From Chamaecyparis obtusa (lineage: Eukaryota; Streptophyta; Pinopsida; Cupressales; Cupressaceae): a stretch of 64,000 nucleotides of DNA. This document shows, one piece after another, positions 11,201-23,200 of the stretch. The translations under genes and the position numbers were made by a program. The notes beneath the pieces are model-generated. The model searched no databases and had not been told where the DNA came from. It saw nothing but the letters and a program-made list of their open reading frames with translations. The stretch spans positions 62,001-126,000 of the forward strand of contig BSBK01003559.1 in assembly GCA_027943335.1 (NCBI GenBank), written 5' to 3'. Each line of letters opens with the position of its first letter. The first letter of the stretch is position 1.

Positions 11201-14200
11201 TCAGATTGCTCGTTGCCTACTCCTAGGTTTAAAACTCCCTGCGGGTCCCTCAACCTCCACGTGTTCCTAAGACATCTAAACTAGAGGAGAAATGGACTAC
11301 GGTGACTCTCAAGGAGAAGAATGCCCCATCTAGCAATATGCAAAACAAACCCTAGGAGTCTGTTACTATGCCACCAAAACAAGTTAGTTCAGACCCTTTT
11401 TCCAAGGGAACAAAAAGAGTTACAAACACCTCAGCCAGCATCGGTTCTCTCTTCTTAACCTCCTAGCTTGCACCGCTCATGCAGCCCTTTTGGGTGTGTT
11501 AAAGGAGGTTAGTTTATTTCAGAGAAGTGTCAGATGGGATTGCTATGTTTTCCAATGGCTTTAGAATCGTTAATCCTCTTTAGAGAACAAGGATGATATT
11601 CCAAACTTATTTCATGGAATGTTCCAGGTGTCACCGGTCTCACTATGAAGTGTTTTGTGCAGCATACTAGACAGAATTATCCCAATACTGATGTGCTATG
11701 TCTTCAGGAAGTCAAAATTGCTGCATTCATGCTCTCTATAGCATGTTACATTATTTAGCCAACTGGCCTTATTTTTACTTCCGACACAAGGCTGGTCATG
11801 GAGGGGTGGTCACCTTTTTGGTGCCACGGTGGCATTCTTGTTGATGTAGGAGCATCCTAGGGTAGTTGGCAATCTTGTATGTTGGTGTGTTGGAGTGTTT
11901 TTGTGTTACTTGGTTGCAGCTTTGACCGAGGTGCTCGGTCATTAAAGGGCTCTGTCGCTGAAGGGAACTCAGTAAACTTCTGGCGCTCGGCAGAACCTGT
12001 ACTCGGCGATGCTTGTGGTGCTCGGTCGACATGCTCGCTCGGTGATGCCTAGCTTGGTCGGTTGTTTTTGCTGATGCTCGGTATTTTGGCTTACCGACTG
12101 GAGTTCTTGGAGATTTGGTTGGCCGACTTTATGTATTTAATGTTGGTAGCTTATGTTGTATTCTCCTATGTGGATCTAGAGGCCGACATGGAGAATTAAT
12201 TGTTTGTAAGGCTATTTGAGAGCCGACTTGTATTGCATTTAATAATTGTTTGTTTAGGAGCTGACTTGGGCTTAGGAATTATTTCTTTCTTCTAGCCGAC
12301 TTGTGGTTGGAGAAATGTATTTAAGGAAGGTTTGGGTAGTTGTTTGAGGGTAGTGGAGTCAGGAATTAGTAATTGGATCCTGCAAGATCTTGCTGATCAG
12401 ATTGTTTGTCTGATATTTGTAACAGCAGAGCTAGTGGTTGCATGCTTGGAGACAAGGTGATTGCTTGGTGGCTTGCGAGCTCAAGTTTAGATCTGCCTTA
12501 ATGTTTCTACCAGTTGTTGATGTACTACAGAGCTAGACTAGCTAGAGGATTGCAGAATTACTATAGTAATTGTTTGTATTTGGCCCTAACCTGGAAGGCC
12601 TTACAACCGGGCATGTTGAATGAAATTCTATTTGAGCATTATCTTGTTGTGTTTCCGCTGTATTGTGGTTGCTAGTGTAGATTTGGACTATCCATCTTGG
12701 GACATTCCACCTTGCACTGCGTCAGGTGGTATTAGAGCTTGAAGTTCTTGAGTGTGTAAACAGATCGCCGAGTTGAGGCAGTTTGCACCAAGACCTTGGG
12801 TTGGTGATTTGTTGCCTTGGATTTTTGAAGATCTTGAAGATGCCTCCGAGAAGATTGGACCCTAGGGCGATTACAGACCTCTGTGATGTTGTAGAATCGA
12901 AGATTACAGAGAAGGTTAAAGTAGATTTCAGATCTGAGATGGAATTGATGAAGAATGACATGATCGCTGAGATCATGAGGGCTATTGCTCGGTAGACCTT
13001 GGCAGTATGATTGTAGGGTTGTACATGACTGTGTCAAGAATGTGTTTTCCGTTGAGAAGTGTGGCAGGAAGTTTTCCCTGATGCCTTTGCTGGATACAAC
13101 ACTCGGTAGGAGGAACCTGAGCTTTGGGAGCCGAGTTGAGTTGGAGGATTCTGAAAGGATTGGAGATCAGTATGGACAACAGACCTGTGAATTGTCTAGG
13201 AAAGACTTGAAAAGACAGAGAAAGCAGAAGTGGAAGAGTATGAAGATTGAAGACTTGGAGGACATGTATGTGAAGAACCAGTTCGGGGTTTATGTGTTGA
13301 ATCCCGGAAGATGTTCTTCCAGCCTTTGAGAACATCTTTTCGCACCTAGGGTGTCTGATGCAGGAGCATACTAGGGTAGTTGGAAATCCTAAATGTTGGT
13401 GTGTTGGAGTGTTTCTGTGTTACTCGGTTGTAGCTTTGACCGAGGTGCTCGGTCATTAAAGGGCTTGGTTGCTGAAGGGAACTCAGTAAACTTCTGGCGC
13501 TCAGCAGAACCTGTACTTGGCAATGCTTGTGGTGCTCGGTGATGCCTAGCTTGGTCGGTTGTTTTTGCTAACGCTTTGTATTTTGGCTTACCGACTGGAG
13601 TTCTTGGAGATTTGGTTGGCCGATTTGATGTATTTAATGTTGGTAGCTTATGTTGTGTTCTCCTATGTGGATCTAGAGGCCAACATGGAGAATTAATTGT
13701 TTGTAAGGCTATTTGAGAGCTGACTTGTATTGCATTTAATAATTGTTTGTTTAGGAGCTGACTTGGGCTTAGGAATTATTTCTTTCTTCCACCCGACTTG
13801 TGGTTGAAGAAATGTATTTAAGGAAGGTTTGGGTAGTTGTTTGAGGGCAGTGGAGTCAGGAATTAGTAATTGGATCCTACGAGATCTTGTAAATCAAATG
13901 GTTGCGTGCTTGGAGACAAGGAGATTGCTTGGTGGCTTGCAAGCTCAAGTTTAGATCTGCCTTAGTGTTTCTACCAGTTGCTGATGTACCACAGAGCTAG
14001 ACTAGCTAGAGGATTGCAGAATTACTATTGTAATTGTTTGTATTTGGCCCTAACCTGGAAGGCCTTACAGCCGGGCATGTTGAATGAAATTCTATTTGAG
14101 CATTATCTTATTGTGTTTCCATGTATTGTGGTTGCTAGTGTAGATTTGGAATATCCATCTTGGGACATTCCACCTTGCACTGTGTCACTTGTGATATTGA

Positions 14201-17200
14201 TTATGAGTCGGATCCAACTCAACAGCTTGTTTGGATCCCCATGTCAATCGATGATCATTCCTTTGGGATCATTAATGTTTATGCTGCCAATGATCTTGTT
14301 GAGAGATCTTCTCTATGGCAATGGATTGCGGATTCAATACCCCTGACCACTTGGGTGTTGTGTGGCGACTTTAATATGGTTGAGGTGGCTTTTGATAAAG
14401 ATGGTCCTTGCCTTTCCACGATATAGTTGGTGAGAATAAAGCCTGGTTCTACATGCACAATAAATTGGGTCTTTATGACCCTAATTCTTGTCACTGTCAC
14501 TCCCAGGCTATTTGGCATATTGGAGTAGTTTTAGGGTGGAAAAAGATAAGAGTTCTTAAACAACTTGATCATGCCATAATAACGGCACAATATTTTCTCT
14601 TTTGCCTCTTGTCAAGATCTTTCGGTGATGCCTCTTCTCGAGGTCACCTTGTCATATCACTTTCCCACCATGTTTACCATTAATTGGCAAGTGGATCTGG
14701 TACATCCTTCCAAAACCAATTCTTCTTGAATACTTCGCAACTGAGTCACTAGCCTACGTTGACCCACATTCATAAGGTTTAGTACCTTCAGAGTCATCCT
14801 ACTCAGCGGTCTAGGTGGATTGCTTGGGGGTGTTGTGCTATTAAATGCACCTCTTGGGTTCTCAGCATTTATGGTTGAGATTTCGTTTTCTATTCACAAC
14901 ATTATGAGGCTACCACCTCAGATCTCCATTGTGCCACGAAGGCACTCTCTGTGGATTCATTCTCCCCCAATTTGCAAGTTTGTGTGGGTTAGCTCTGTCA
15001 ATAAAAGCACATTGTTGACACTTATGTTGCTAGAGGTGCTCAAATCAAGGCCAAAATACATTGGCTTAAAAGTAGGTGACCATGCCTCAAAAAAAAAAAT
15101 TCCAGCACGTCGTGCACACCACTCTTCGCTAGGTATCCAAAATATCAAGACCAGATGGTGCTTTTTGAGCTACCAAATATTCTCTAGGCTTTTGTTCACC
15201 ATTACAAAAAGGTCTTCATTGCTCGGGACTCTTCTCCTAAAAGTGTTCGTACTCTAGAGGATTGCCTCCAAGTTGTCCAGTGTAGGCTTTTTGAGGCTCA
15301 ACAATCCTTTCACGGACAATTTCTCCCCATTGATGATCTTAAGGAGGTTATCATCTCTATGGTGGATGACAAAGCATGAAGTTCTGATGAATTTTCCCTT
15401 GCAAATTTTACAAAACTCTCTGGCCTTGTGTGGGTCTCGACCTTCATAAGGTCTATCTTGAAGCCTTCCACAATCAATCCTTAGGTAAATTGATTAACAA
15501 GGGAAATATCAAATTCATACCTAGACCGGAATACACTAAAGACATTTGCAACTAGTGGTCAATCACGTTGCTCAATATCTACTACAAAATTATTGCTAAG
15601 TCTTTGACTTTGAAGATCTGTCATATGCTCCCTCAAATGATTTTCTCAAAACAAAAAGCTTTATCAAGTCCAAGTTTATCTTGGACAATATCATTGCATT
15701 TTGGGAAGTAATAAAATGGGCCCAACCCAGTAAACAACAAGCTATTTTTTTTTAAGATTAACTTCGCCAAAGCTTATGACCATATTGAGTGGCCCTTTAT
15801 TCTTGCCATGCTTGGCGCTTTGGGGTTTGGCCCAAAATTTTATCAATCAGTAAAGATGTTTTTAGATGCCTCTACATGCATCACCATTAAAAACCACCAA
15901 TCTCAAGCTTTTGGTCTCCACTAATCCATCCAATATGGTTGCCCCTTTGCTCCGTCTTTGTTTGTGCTTGTTGCTAAAGGATTTGCTTATTTGTTCGCAA
16001 ACTCTATGTCCTTTGGGAGGGTTAGAGGAATTGCCTTGCCTGAGTCATCTAATTAATTGGTTAATAGCCATTTTGCAGACAATTTGTTTCACTCTTATTG
16101 GAGAGGAGCAAAATATCAAAGAAGTTGTCCAGTGTCTCGACACCTTTTGAAAGTTCACTATCAGCTTTCTCGGACAGATCTAGAGACATTTGATGTCATT
16201 TTGTCGGCTCTTCCAGAGGATATGATCTATACAATTAGCATTCATACTGCCAAGCCTTGGTGGAAAGATTGGTGTTGGTCTCCCAACACCACTTTCTACA
16301 ATTAAAAGTTGTGTTTGGGGTATTGCTAGATTTCTCCACAACTTCCTATGGTGCCTACTCTAGATTTATGGTGGCATTTGCAGTCACCTTTGTCAGTTTG
16401 GTAACACAAATTTCACAACATCTGGTCAGTTGTTATTGAGCCTAAGCTCGCCCAATTCACCTAGTTTATTCTTTTGCAAGTCTTGCATGTGGGTTCTTGT
16501 CTTCAACATATGGGCATTTAAGACCCTCGTAGCCCATTTTATGGGAAACTAGAACCCTTAAAGCACCTTTCTCAGTTCTATCACCATGCTCAACAACTTT
16601 GGAGTTGGATTCACAACTTTTTTCACCCCTTTTGACCACAGCCCTTCTCCTGGCATATGGCTCTCTTAGGGGGCTGGCCTCACATCCCTATCAAGTATAC
16701 CCAAATTTGGCATGCTTTCAGGGTGGAGGTTCTACTTTCTTTGTGGAAAGATAGGAATTCTATAGTTTTTTCTCACTGCTCAATTGATGAAAAAGTTTCA
16801 CTTGTTTATAAAGCTTCCATTTAATCTCATGTAATGTTACAGAATCTAATCTAGGCCAGCAAAGTGGCGCTAGAGGTGGCTCACCTTCAGGAGCTTCTTG
16901 ATCACTAGGGCAATGCCCTATGTACTAATGCCAAGGTGCCCTTGGGCACTTCTGCCTCCCGAAACCATTCTCTACCTTTAGGCCGACATCAAGGGCGGAG
17001 TTTCTCAGCCTAGCACTCTCAGTCCTAGGTACTAGGCTCCTCGCCACCACTTTGGCGGTAGGAGCGGTTCAGCTAGATGCCATTCTGCCTCACCTCTTCC
17101 TGGCGGTGCTTCCTCTAGGTGGCCTTCGAGTGGAGTAGGATGGTCAACTGATGGAGATGGTGGTTGGTCAACACTCGAGTCTTCAGAGTGGTTCCCTCGG

Positions 17201-20200
17201 CTATTTCTTTGACGCAAAATGAAGACAAAGATCAAGAGGAGGGAGAGGGTAGAAACGACAAGGGGTGGTCCATTCTTGACGTCATGCCAAACCCCACTAA
17301 TGTATAGGCTAAACCAGATGATTAAGACCCCACGCCGCCTCCTACTGGTGTTTCTCTCATCCCTTAGTGGCTTTTATTATTGTTATTGTCAGCTTTTTGG
17401 GCACTGCCCGTGTGAGCTTGTTCATAGAATCAGACACACTTTTCATTAAAAAAAATGGAATAATAATACGAAAAAGGAGAATAAAAAGCGCAGACAAAGT
17501 AAGTAGCTAATTAGACATATTAATCCAAGTGGAGTTGGAAAGGCCCAATATGATCAAGTTGGGATTTAATTCCCATAGTATAAAAGATCATGTTCGAGAA
17601 AAGGCTGGACTACAAGAATCTTGCTCAGAAATAACATGGGAGTCCATCAAAAAGAGCTGAACAAAAATTGCTCATGAGGGGGGCTCACAAAGGTGCAGTC
17701 AAAGTCTCTGTGGAAATAAAAAATATATGTCCACAATATTCTTAAAACTGGTTTAAAACAGTGAAGTAAAGTCACAATATCATTGGCAATGGCAACATCT
17801 CTGACATAACAATTTTTCATCTGCATGCAATGTAATAGACAAACAATACATAATGATGTGCATTTAAAATACAATACCAAAAGCTATGTATCAGAATGGT
17901 ATGATACATTTCAAATTTTTTGCAGAAAGACAATTTTAGATTCAAAACTGAAAGATCAGGGCACAAGTGAGATAGAATACCAAGACCTATGAGGTAATAA
18001 GAGAAATAGACCCACTGTAGATGTACCACTAAGTGGAACACAATCTCTATTTTTTGTATTTTACTAACTTAAGATGGCGTGTATTCACTTACATAACAAA
18101 TACACTCAGATCAAATTCATAAGAAACAATTATTTTTTATCATAATGGAAATTCATACAGATAAATGCTTAGTTCAACTTTATTCAAGATCATCTTTATC
18201 AGGGTTACTTGGTTGCTTACCCATTGATTTGATTTGTAGTTGTGTTCCTAGCAAAAACAACTAGTATATCTGCAAAAGTACTGTTTCCTATCCAGCGTTT
18301 TTGACCATCCAACTTCCAGCCACCTTCTACCTGTTCCAATTCACATACCAAATAATGATACTAATAAATTCAACCGTCCCTATCATTGAAATAGATTGCA
18401 TGCTTGTACAAGATTTCTGCTTCATTCTTACGCACACCTGATGATATAAGGATAAACTGACAAACACATTTTAAAATATATGAATGTATCGTGAAAGGAT
18501 AACAAAAATAGACCTTAGTTGCAGTTGTGCTCAACGAGCTTGCATCACTGCCATAGTTTGGTTCAGTCAATGCCTGTAAATTTGTAACAATGAGAAAACA
18601 TTATGTAGGTTAATTTTTTTAATGATGAATGGTGTGTACAAATTCACATAAAAGATGGGTGGAATGGAACCACTCCCCCAAAATTCGGTGCTAGAAGAAA
18701 TATAAATAGGTTACTTTCCGGTTTGCATCAAGTGGAACAAACAAGAAGAACAAGGATTAACGTGTCCTAATGAATGGAGAACATACCCAGCAAGATATGG
18801 TATCAAGTTGAGCCAAAGAAGGTAAGTACTTTATCTTTTGATGCTCACTTCCACACATTGCTGTTTAAAATCAAATTTAAAGCCAAGAAGGTAAGACTCA
18901 AATGGGTTAAAGAACATAAAAAGTCATCTTTTGTAGAGAATTGTCCATGGTAGACAAAATTTGAAAAGCAAAACAGAAAACATAAATGTAAAACTGCTTA
19001 CATATTGTTAGCATTGCTAAGCAAGTATGCACCATTATAAATGTAGAACAGCTGGCATCTACTCTTGCAATCTCAGCCATGGCAAGAGCACTACCAACAA
19101 CAGATAGACCAGGGCAACCATATCCCTGCAAGACACTCCAGACGTAAAGATGTGAAATTTCTGTGAACAGTTTGTAGGGAACAAAAGAACCACATGTACG
19201 TTGCTCTGACCTTAATGGTACCTCCAGCCACCTTAATATTTGCAAGCTTTGGCACAATCTCAAATGGAAATTCTGCTCTCTCCCAATACTGGAAAAATAA
19301 TAAACTGTTAAATTTTTATAGATGTGAGATTTAGAAAAACTAGGGCTATATAGACATATGTTAATATTTCAATTAAAAGACATTATAAGACTGTCACTAT
19401 ATGAGAAATCTATGCTAAAAAAATGATAAGTGTGTTCATAATCATAAACAGTAGAGTTCTTAACAAAACTGACTGCTCATGCTTTACCATAAAAGAAAAG
19501 AAACAATTGAATGTTTCAAGTAACTAACAAAGAAAACAAAGATCAAAGACCACTACCATGATTTCAAGAGAGTCCAATAGACTACTTCAATCCATAGATA
19601 AAAAAATCAATTTGCAGTATTTATGAGAACATGATTTCTCTTGCAGGCCCACATTATTAAAAAATTGATACATTATTCAAATTTTATAAAATTCAAATGC
19701 ATTTTCTCATATTCCAGAGGGTTCAAGCTTCTGTTGGAAATATGAACTGCTGTAGAAAGATTTTCTAACACCCTCTCCAGTATCATTTGGTGGACAGAAT
19801 TGATGTTAATTATGGATAAAGAATTTGACATTTCATACTCCAGGAAAGTAACTTATCCATTGATTTGGCAAAATCAGTTATAACTGCAATCATCACTGAA
19901 GCAATGACAATTTTTTATAAATAAAATGTAAATTGTCTACAGCAAAAATCCTTGGAGTCGAATTGTATGGGAGCAAATTTTCTCTTCATATGATCCGTTA
20001 TAGTATTAAGAATTACAAGTCCAAAATGGAAAAAATGCACAAAAACAGTGAAGAGTCACACAAAGCAACTGTCCTTAACCCTATATTCCAGTAACATCAA
20101 TTATTAAATAGTAGAAAAAACATTTAAGGTATAAAAGAAACTAACAAGACCTGATGACAGTTTGCTTCAGTCTAACTGCCATCCCGCTGATCCCAACACA

Positions 20201-23200
20201 AGGAATTATATTTGTTGCCACAAATAAGTATTATAATATGGTGATACTGCTATCAGGATTCAACTGTGTAGTTAATGAGTCAAACTAATTGACCCATGTT
20301 TCATGAGTAGTGATTCACACAACCCATCTCTCATGAGAATGAATAGAACACTTAGCACTCATTGCATCTAGGTGATGCTCACAGAGGCGAAGCATTGGGC
20401 CTTCCAAGGAGGTCACCCATCTCAATACTATTCCAACTCAACCACGCCTAACCATGGAGTTTTGTTCAAGTTTAATCACACTTCGCTTGCAAACCCATTT
20501 GCAAAACCTTCAGCAAGTGCTGTGCCTTATGAACCATTCATTGTGGAGCCCCTTAAGCTCATCAATTGAATTATAATATGGTTAACAAAGATTGCAGGCA
20601 AATCTTATTCTTCCTCGTTGAATATCAAATTTAAGATTATTCTATACATTCTTACTAATAGTGCTTGAACTAGCAGTCACTTCCTTCACTGGAGTTTTTT
20701 TCCCTTCAACTAAAAATGACATGACCATGAACTCAAATATTTATCTGGAGCTATTGAATCTTGATAGCAATATCATCATTTGACTTACTGTGGGAAATAT
20801 CTCCTACTTATCAATTATAATATGGTTGACAAAGATTGCAGGCAAATCTTATTCTTTCTTGCTGAATATACAATTTAAGGTTATTCCACACATTCTTACT
20901 AATAGTGTTTGAACTAGCAGACACTTCCTTCACTAAACTTTTTTTCCCCTCTACTAAAAATGATATAACCCTGAACTCAAATATTTACCTGGAGCTATTT
21001 GTTATGCTGGAAAGATATAGTTAGACTTAGCATAGCATACATTCCATGCAATTAAGTGTTTTGTCTGCGTAATCTGACCATAAAACATAAAGTTCCAAGA
21101 ATTTTGAGGCAGAAATTGGAATGCTTGCACCCGAAACCAATGTAAGTTGCATGGCCTTGTAAAATGCTTAGGGCATTTTCACACGAAATTGTTATATAAA
21201 TGGGCACTGATATCATAAAGGGGACTGAAATTATTGAGAAGAGAAAGTGAATTCCTAAAACATACCTTTGCAATTATAGGAGCAAGTTCAGCTTCAACGA
21301 CTTCCCTAACTTTGTTACGAATAGCCTTCTCTTCAAGAGTTAAAAGATCATCCAACTGATAATAATCAGATACTACAAAACAGAAAGGACAACAAAAGGA
21401 ATATGAGTAATTAGGTGTCTAATACTTGAAACAAAGATAGAATTCCAAATTTAAGCTTATATTTTAGAATGGCAAATAAATAAATGCTTGTATTTTGCCC
21501 ATAAAGAAGTGTGATGCAATTTCCATGTGCATTAAATTTTATGAGATCTCTCATCCAGCTAGCTAATGTAAAAGTAAATAACATATACGATCGAAGGCAA
21601 TGAGAAACAAATCAGTGAGCTCTGTGGTCTCATAAAAAGGGCAGAAAGTGTAACATTCTGATATTTTGAAATTCTATCTCATCCAATAAAAAGGATATTC
21701 TCTTACCCATTTCTCTTCAATTCTTTCCCATTAACAATAAATTATCCCGAAAAATACCCTCATGGCCAACATTTTTCTCCTCCTAATGGTGTATACTCCA
21801 AATTACTCTGAAAATATTATCCTTTTTCCAGTTAATCATTTTAATCTAGGCATCCTATTACACATACAAGAGTTCCTCAACAAACAACTGGTAAAGAACA
21901 GCACCTCCAAAATAGGCAAAGATCTGTAAGAGAGATCAACTAATCAGAAAATTGATCTGAATCATAAACAGAAAAATTGGAATCCATATGATAAACATAA
22001 AATCTTCATGTGAAGTCACATTGGCAATGAGAGAGCACATCGGACATCCTCAATCAGTCATCAATGTGCTCACCAAGATTCAGCTCAGCATTTTTTCAAT
22101 TGGTTGATTCCAGTTGCAGGGTGACTGTCAACTTAGATTCCACAACTAATGGCCTTTTTTTTACTCTCAAATTCACCCAGGACTTGCACCTGGCCTCAAG
22201 CAGTAGGGTACACATTGCCTACTGAGTTGGATGTATCATTTACCTCATTTCAATACTTTATCATGCCTCCCATGTTTTATTTGAAATTCCACTTTCAATG
22301 TCCCATGCATTTACAATTTGTGATCATCTCATTTGACTCATAGTATCACCCTTTGATCCCTGAAATATGTGGAGAAACAGACCAGGTATTGAGATTGCAT
22401 TTTTAGTATTTTACTATATCTTGCTCATACAATACCGAGTTGGGCTGAAACTTAATATCCATAATCCTTACACAGTACCCAAAGTACCTGCAAGTTTCAA
22501 GTGAAAATTCATCCATTTGACCCCAAGCTCCACACCCTAAATGCAAAAAAACAAAACATTCTAGAATATTATGTTTTTGGATGTACCTTGACTATTCAAT
22601 TTTAAAACACTGAGTTTCTGGGTTCTTCTGATTCGTGTCCTGTACTCATTCTAAGAGCATTCTAGTTTGGGTAGGTGTGCAAGAGTGCTCTAGAATGCCC
22701 AGCGAGCACCCTAGATGCCACAAGTTCCCTATGGGTACACAGGCATGTACCCATAGGGAAATCAGGACATCTGGGGCGTTTCGAGGCTCTCCCACACTCC
22801 CAGAGGCACTCAATGCCAAAAACAAGAAAAAACAATTTTTTAAACATCCAAAGAGGTGCCAAAAATCCTAAAACAACCCTAAATGCCCAATTTAACCCAC
22901 ATATCAAACATCAATTTGCCCTCTTCACACATTTCTTTCTCATTTATGCATTTTGAAAGTCCGCTAGCTTTTTTGAAGGAGATCACTCAGAGAATTTCCA
23001 AGAGTAAAGATAACATGCACAAAGTAGATCCAATCATCTAAGATAAGCATTTTACCCAGAACTTTAGTCATTTAATGAAAATTTTCAAGTTTTTTAAATC
23101 TCTTTAGAAAAAAAGAAACAAGTTTTACTATTTGTTATTTTGTTTTTGGTGTTCATTTTGAACTTTTGTTTGTTAGTACATATTGTAGGGTTGCATTTTA

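Larger units (their letters stand above)
11842..14187 (+). mobile_element. Short non-autonomous LTR retrotransposon inside the LINE
   Basis: Complete structure: 5' LTR 11842-12724, PBS 12727-12738, internal region 12725-13355, 3' LTR 13356-14187. Both LTRs start TGATG and end GTCA. The 5-bp CTTGT flanks it at 11837-11841 and 14188-14192 as a target-site duplication. The interior is only about 631 bp and encodes no protease, RT or integrase, so mobilisation needed an autonomous partner. The LTRs differ by substitutions and by two deletions in the 3' copy, so the insertion is not recent. Confidence 0.92.
10353..17454 (+). mobile_element. L1-type LINE (degenerate, split by an LTR element)
   Basis: A non-LTR retrotransposon inserted antisense to ACX4 in intron 7. 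Order: gag-like ORF1 (about 10445-11165), endonuclease (about 11595-11841 and 14193-14690), reverse transcriptase (about 15540-16150), then a degenerate 3' part ending in an A tract (17448-17454). ATGGAATAA occurs at both 10344-10352 and 17455-17463 and is a plausible target-site duplication. Without the inserted LTR element the LINE is about 4.75 kb, shorter than typical plant L1s. It has many stops and frameshifts and is inactive. Confidence 0.8.

Noticed and set aside
12722..13335. Minus-strand ORFs of 84-117 codons in the LTR-element interior
   Set aside because: They lie opposite the + strand gag-like frames. The PBS and LTR orientation make + the sense strand.
14957..15148. Minus-strand ORF opposite the LINE
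   Set aside because: Antisense shadow of LINE sequence, with no motif.
20385..20465. Functional 5S rRNA gene
   Set aside because: Only the 3' portion resembles 5S; the 5' third and Pol III terminator context are absent.
20372..20569. 65-codon + strand ORF in ACX4 intron 2
   Set aside because: It overlaps the antisense of the 5S-like fragment; not a gene.
22635..22956. Overlapping ORFs of 78-93 codons on both strands as a gene
   Set aside because: All frames are open by chance around a hairpin. No conserved motif or splice signals tie them to an exon.
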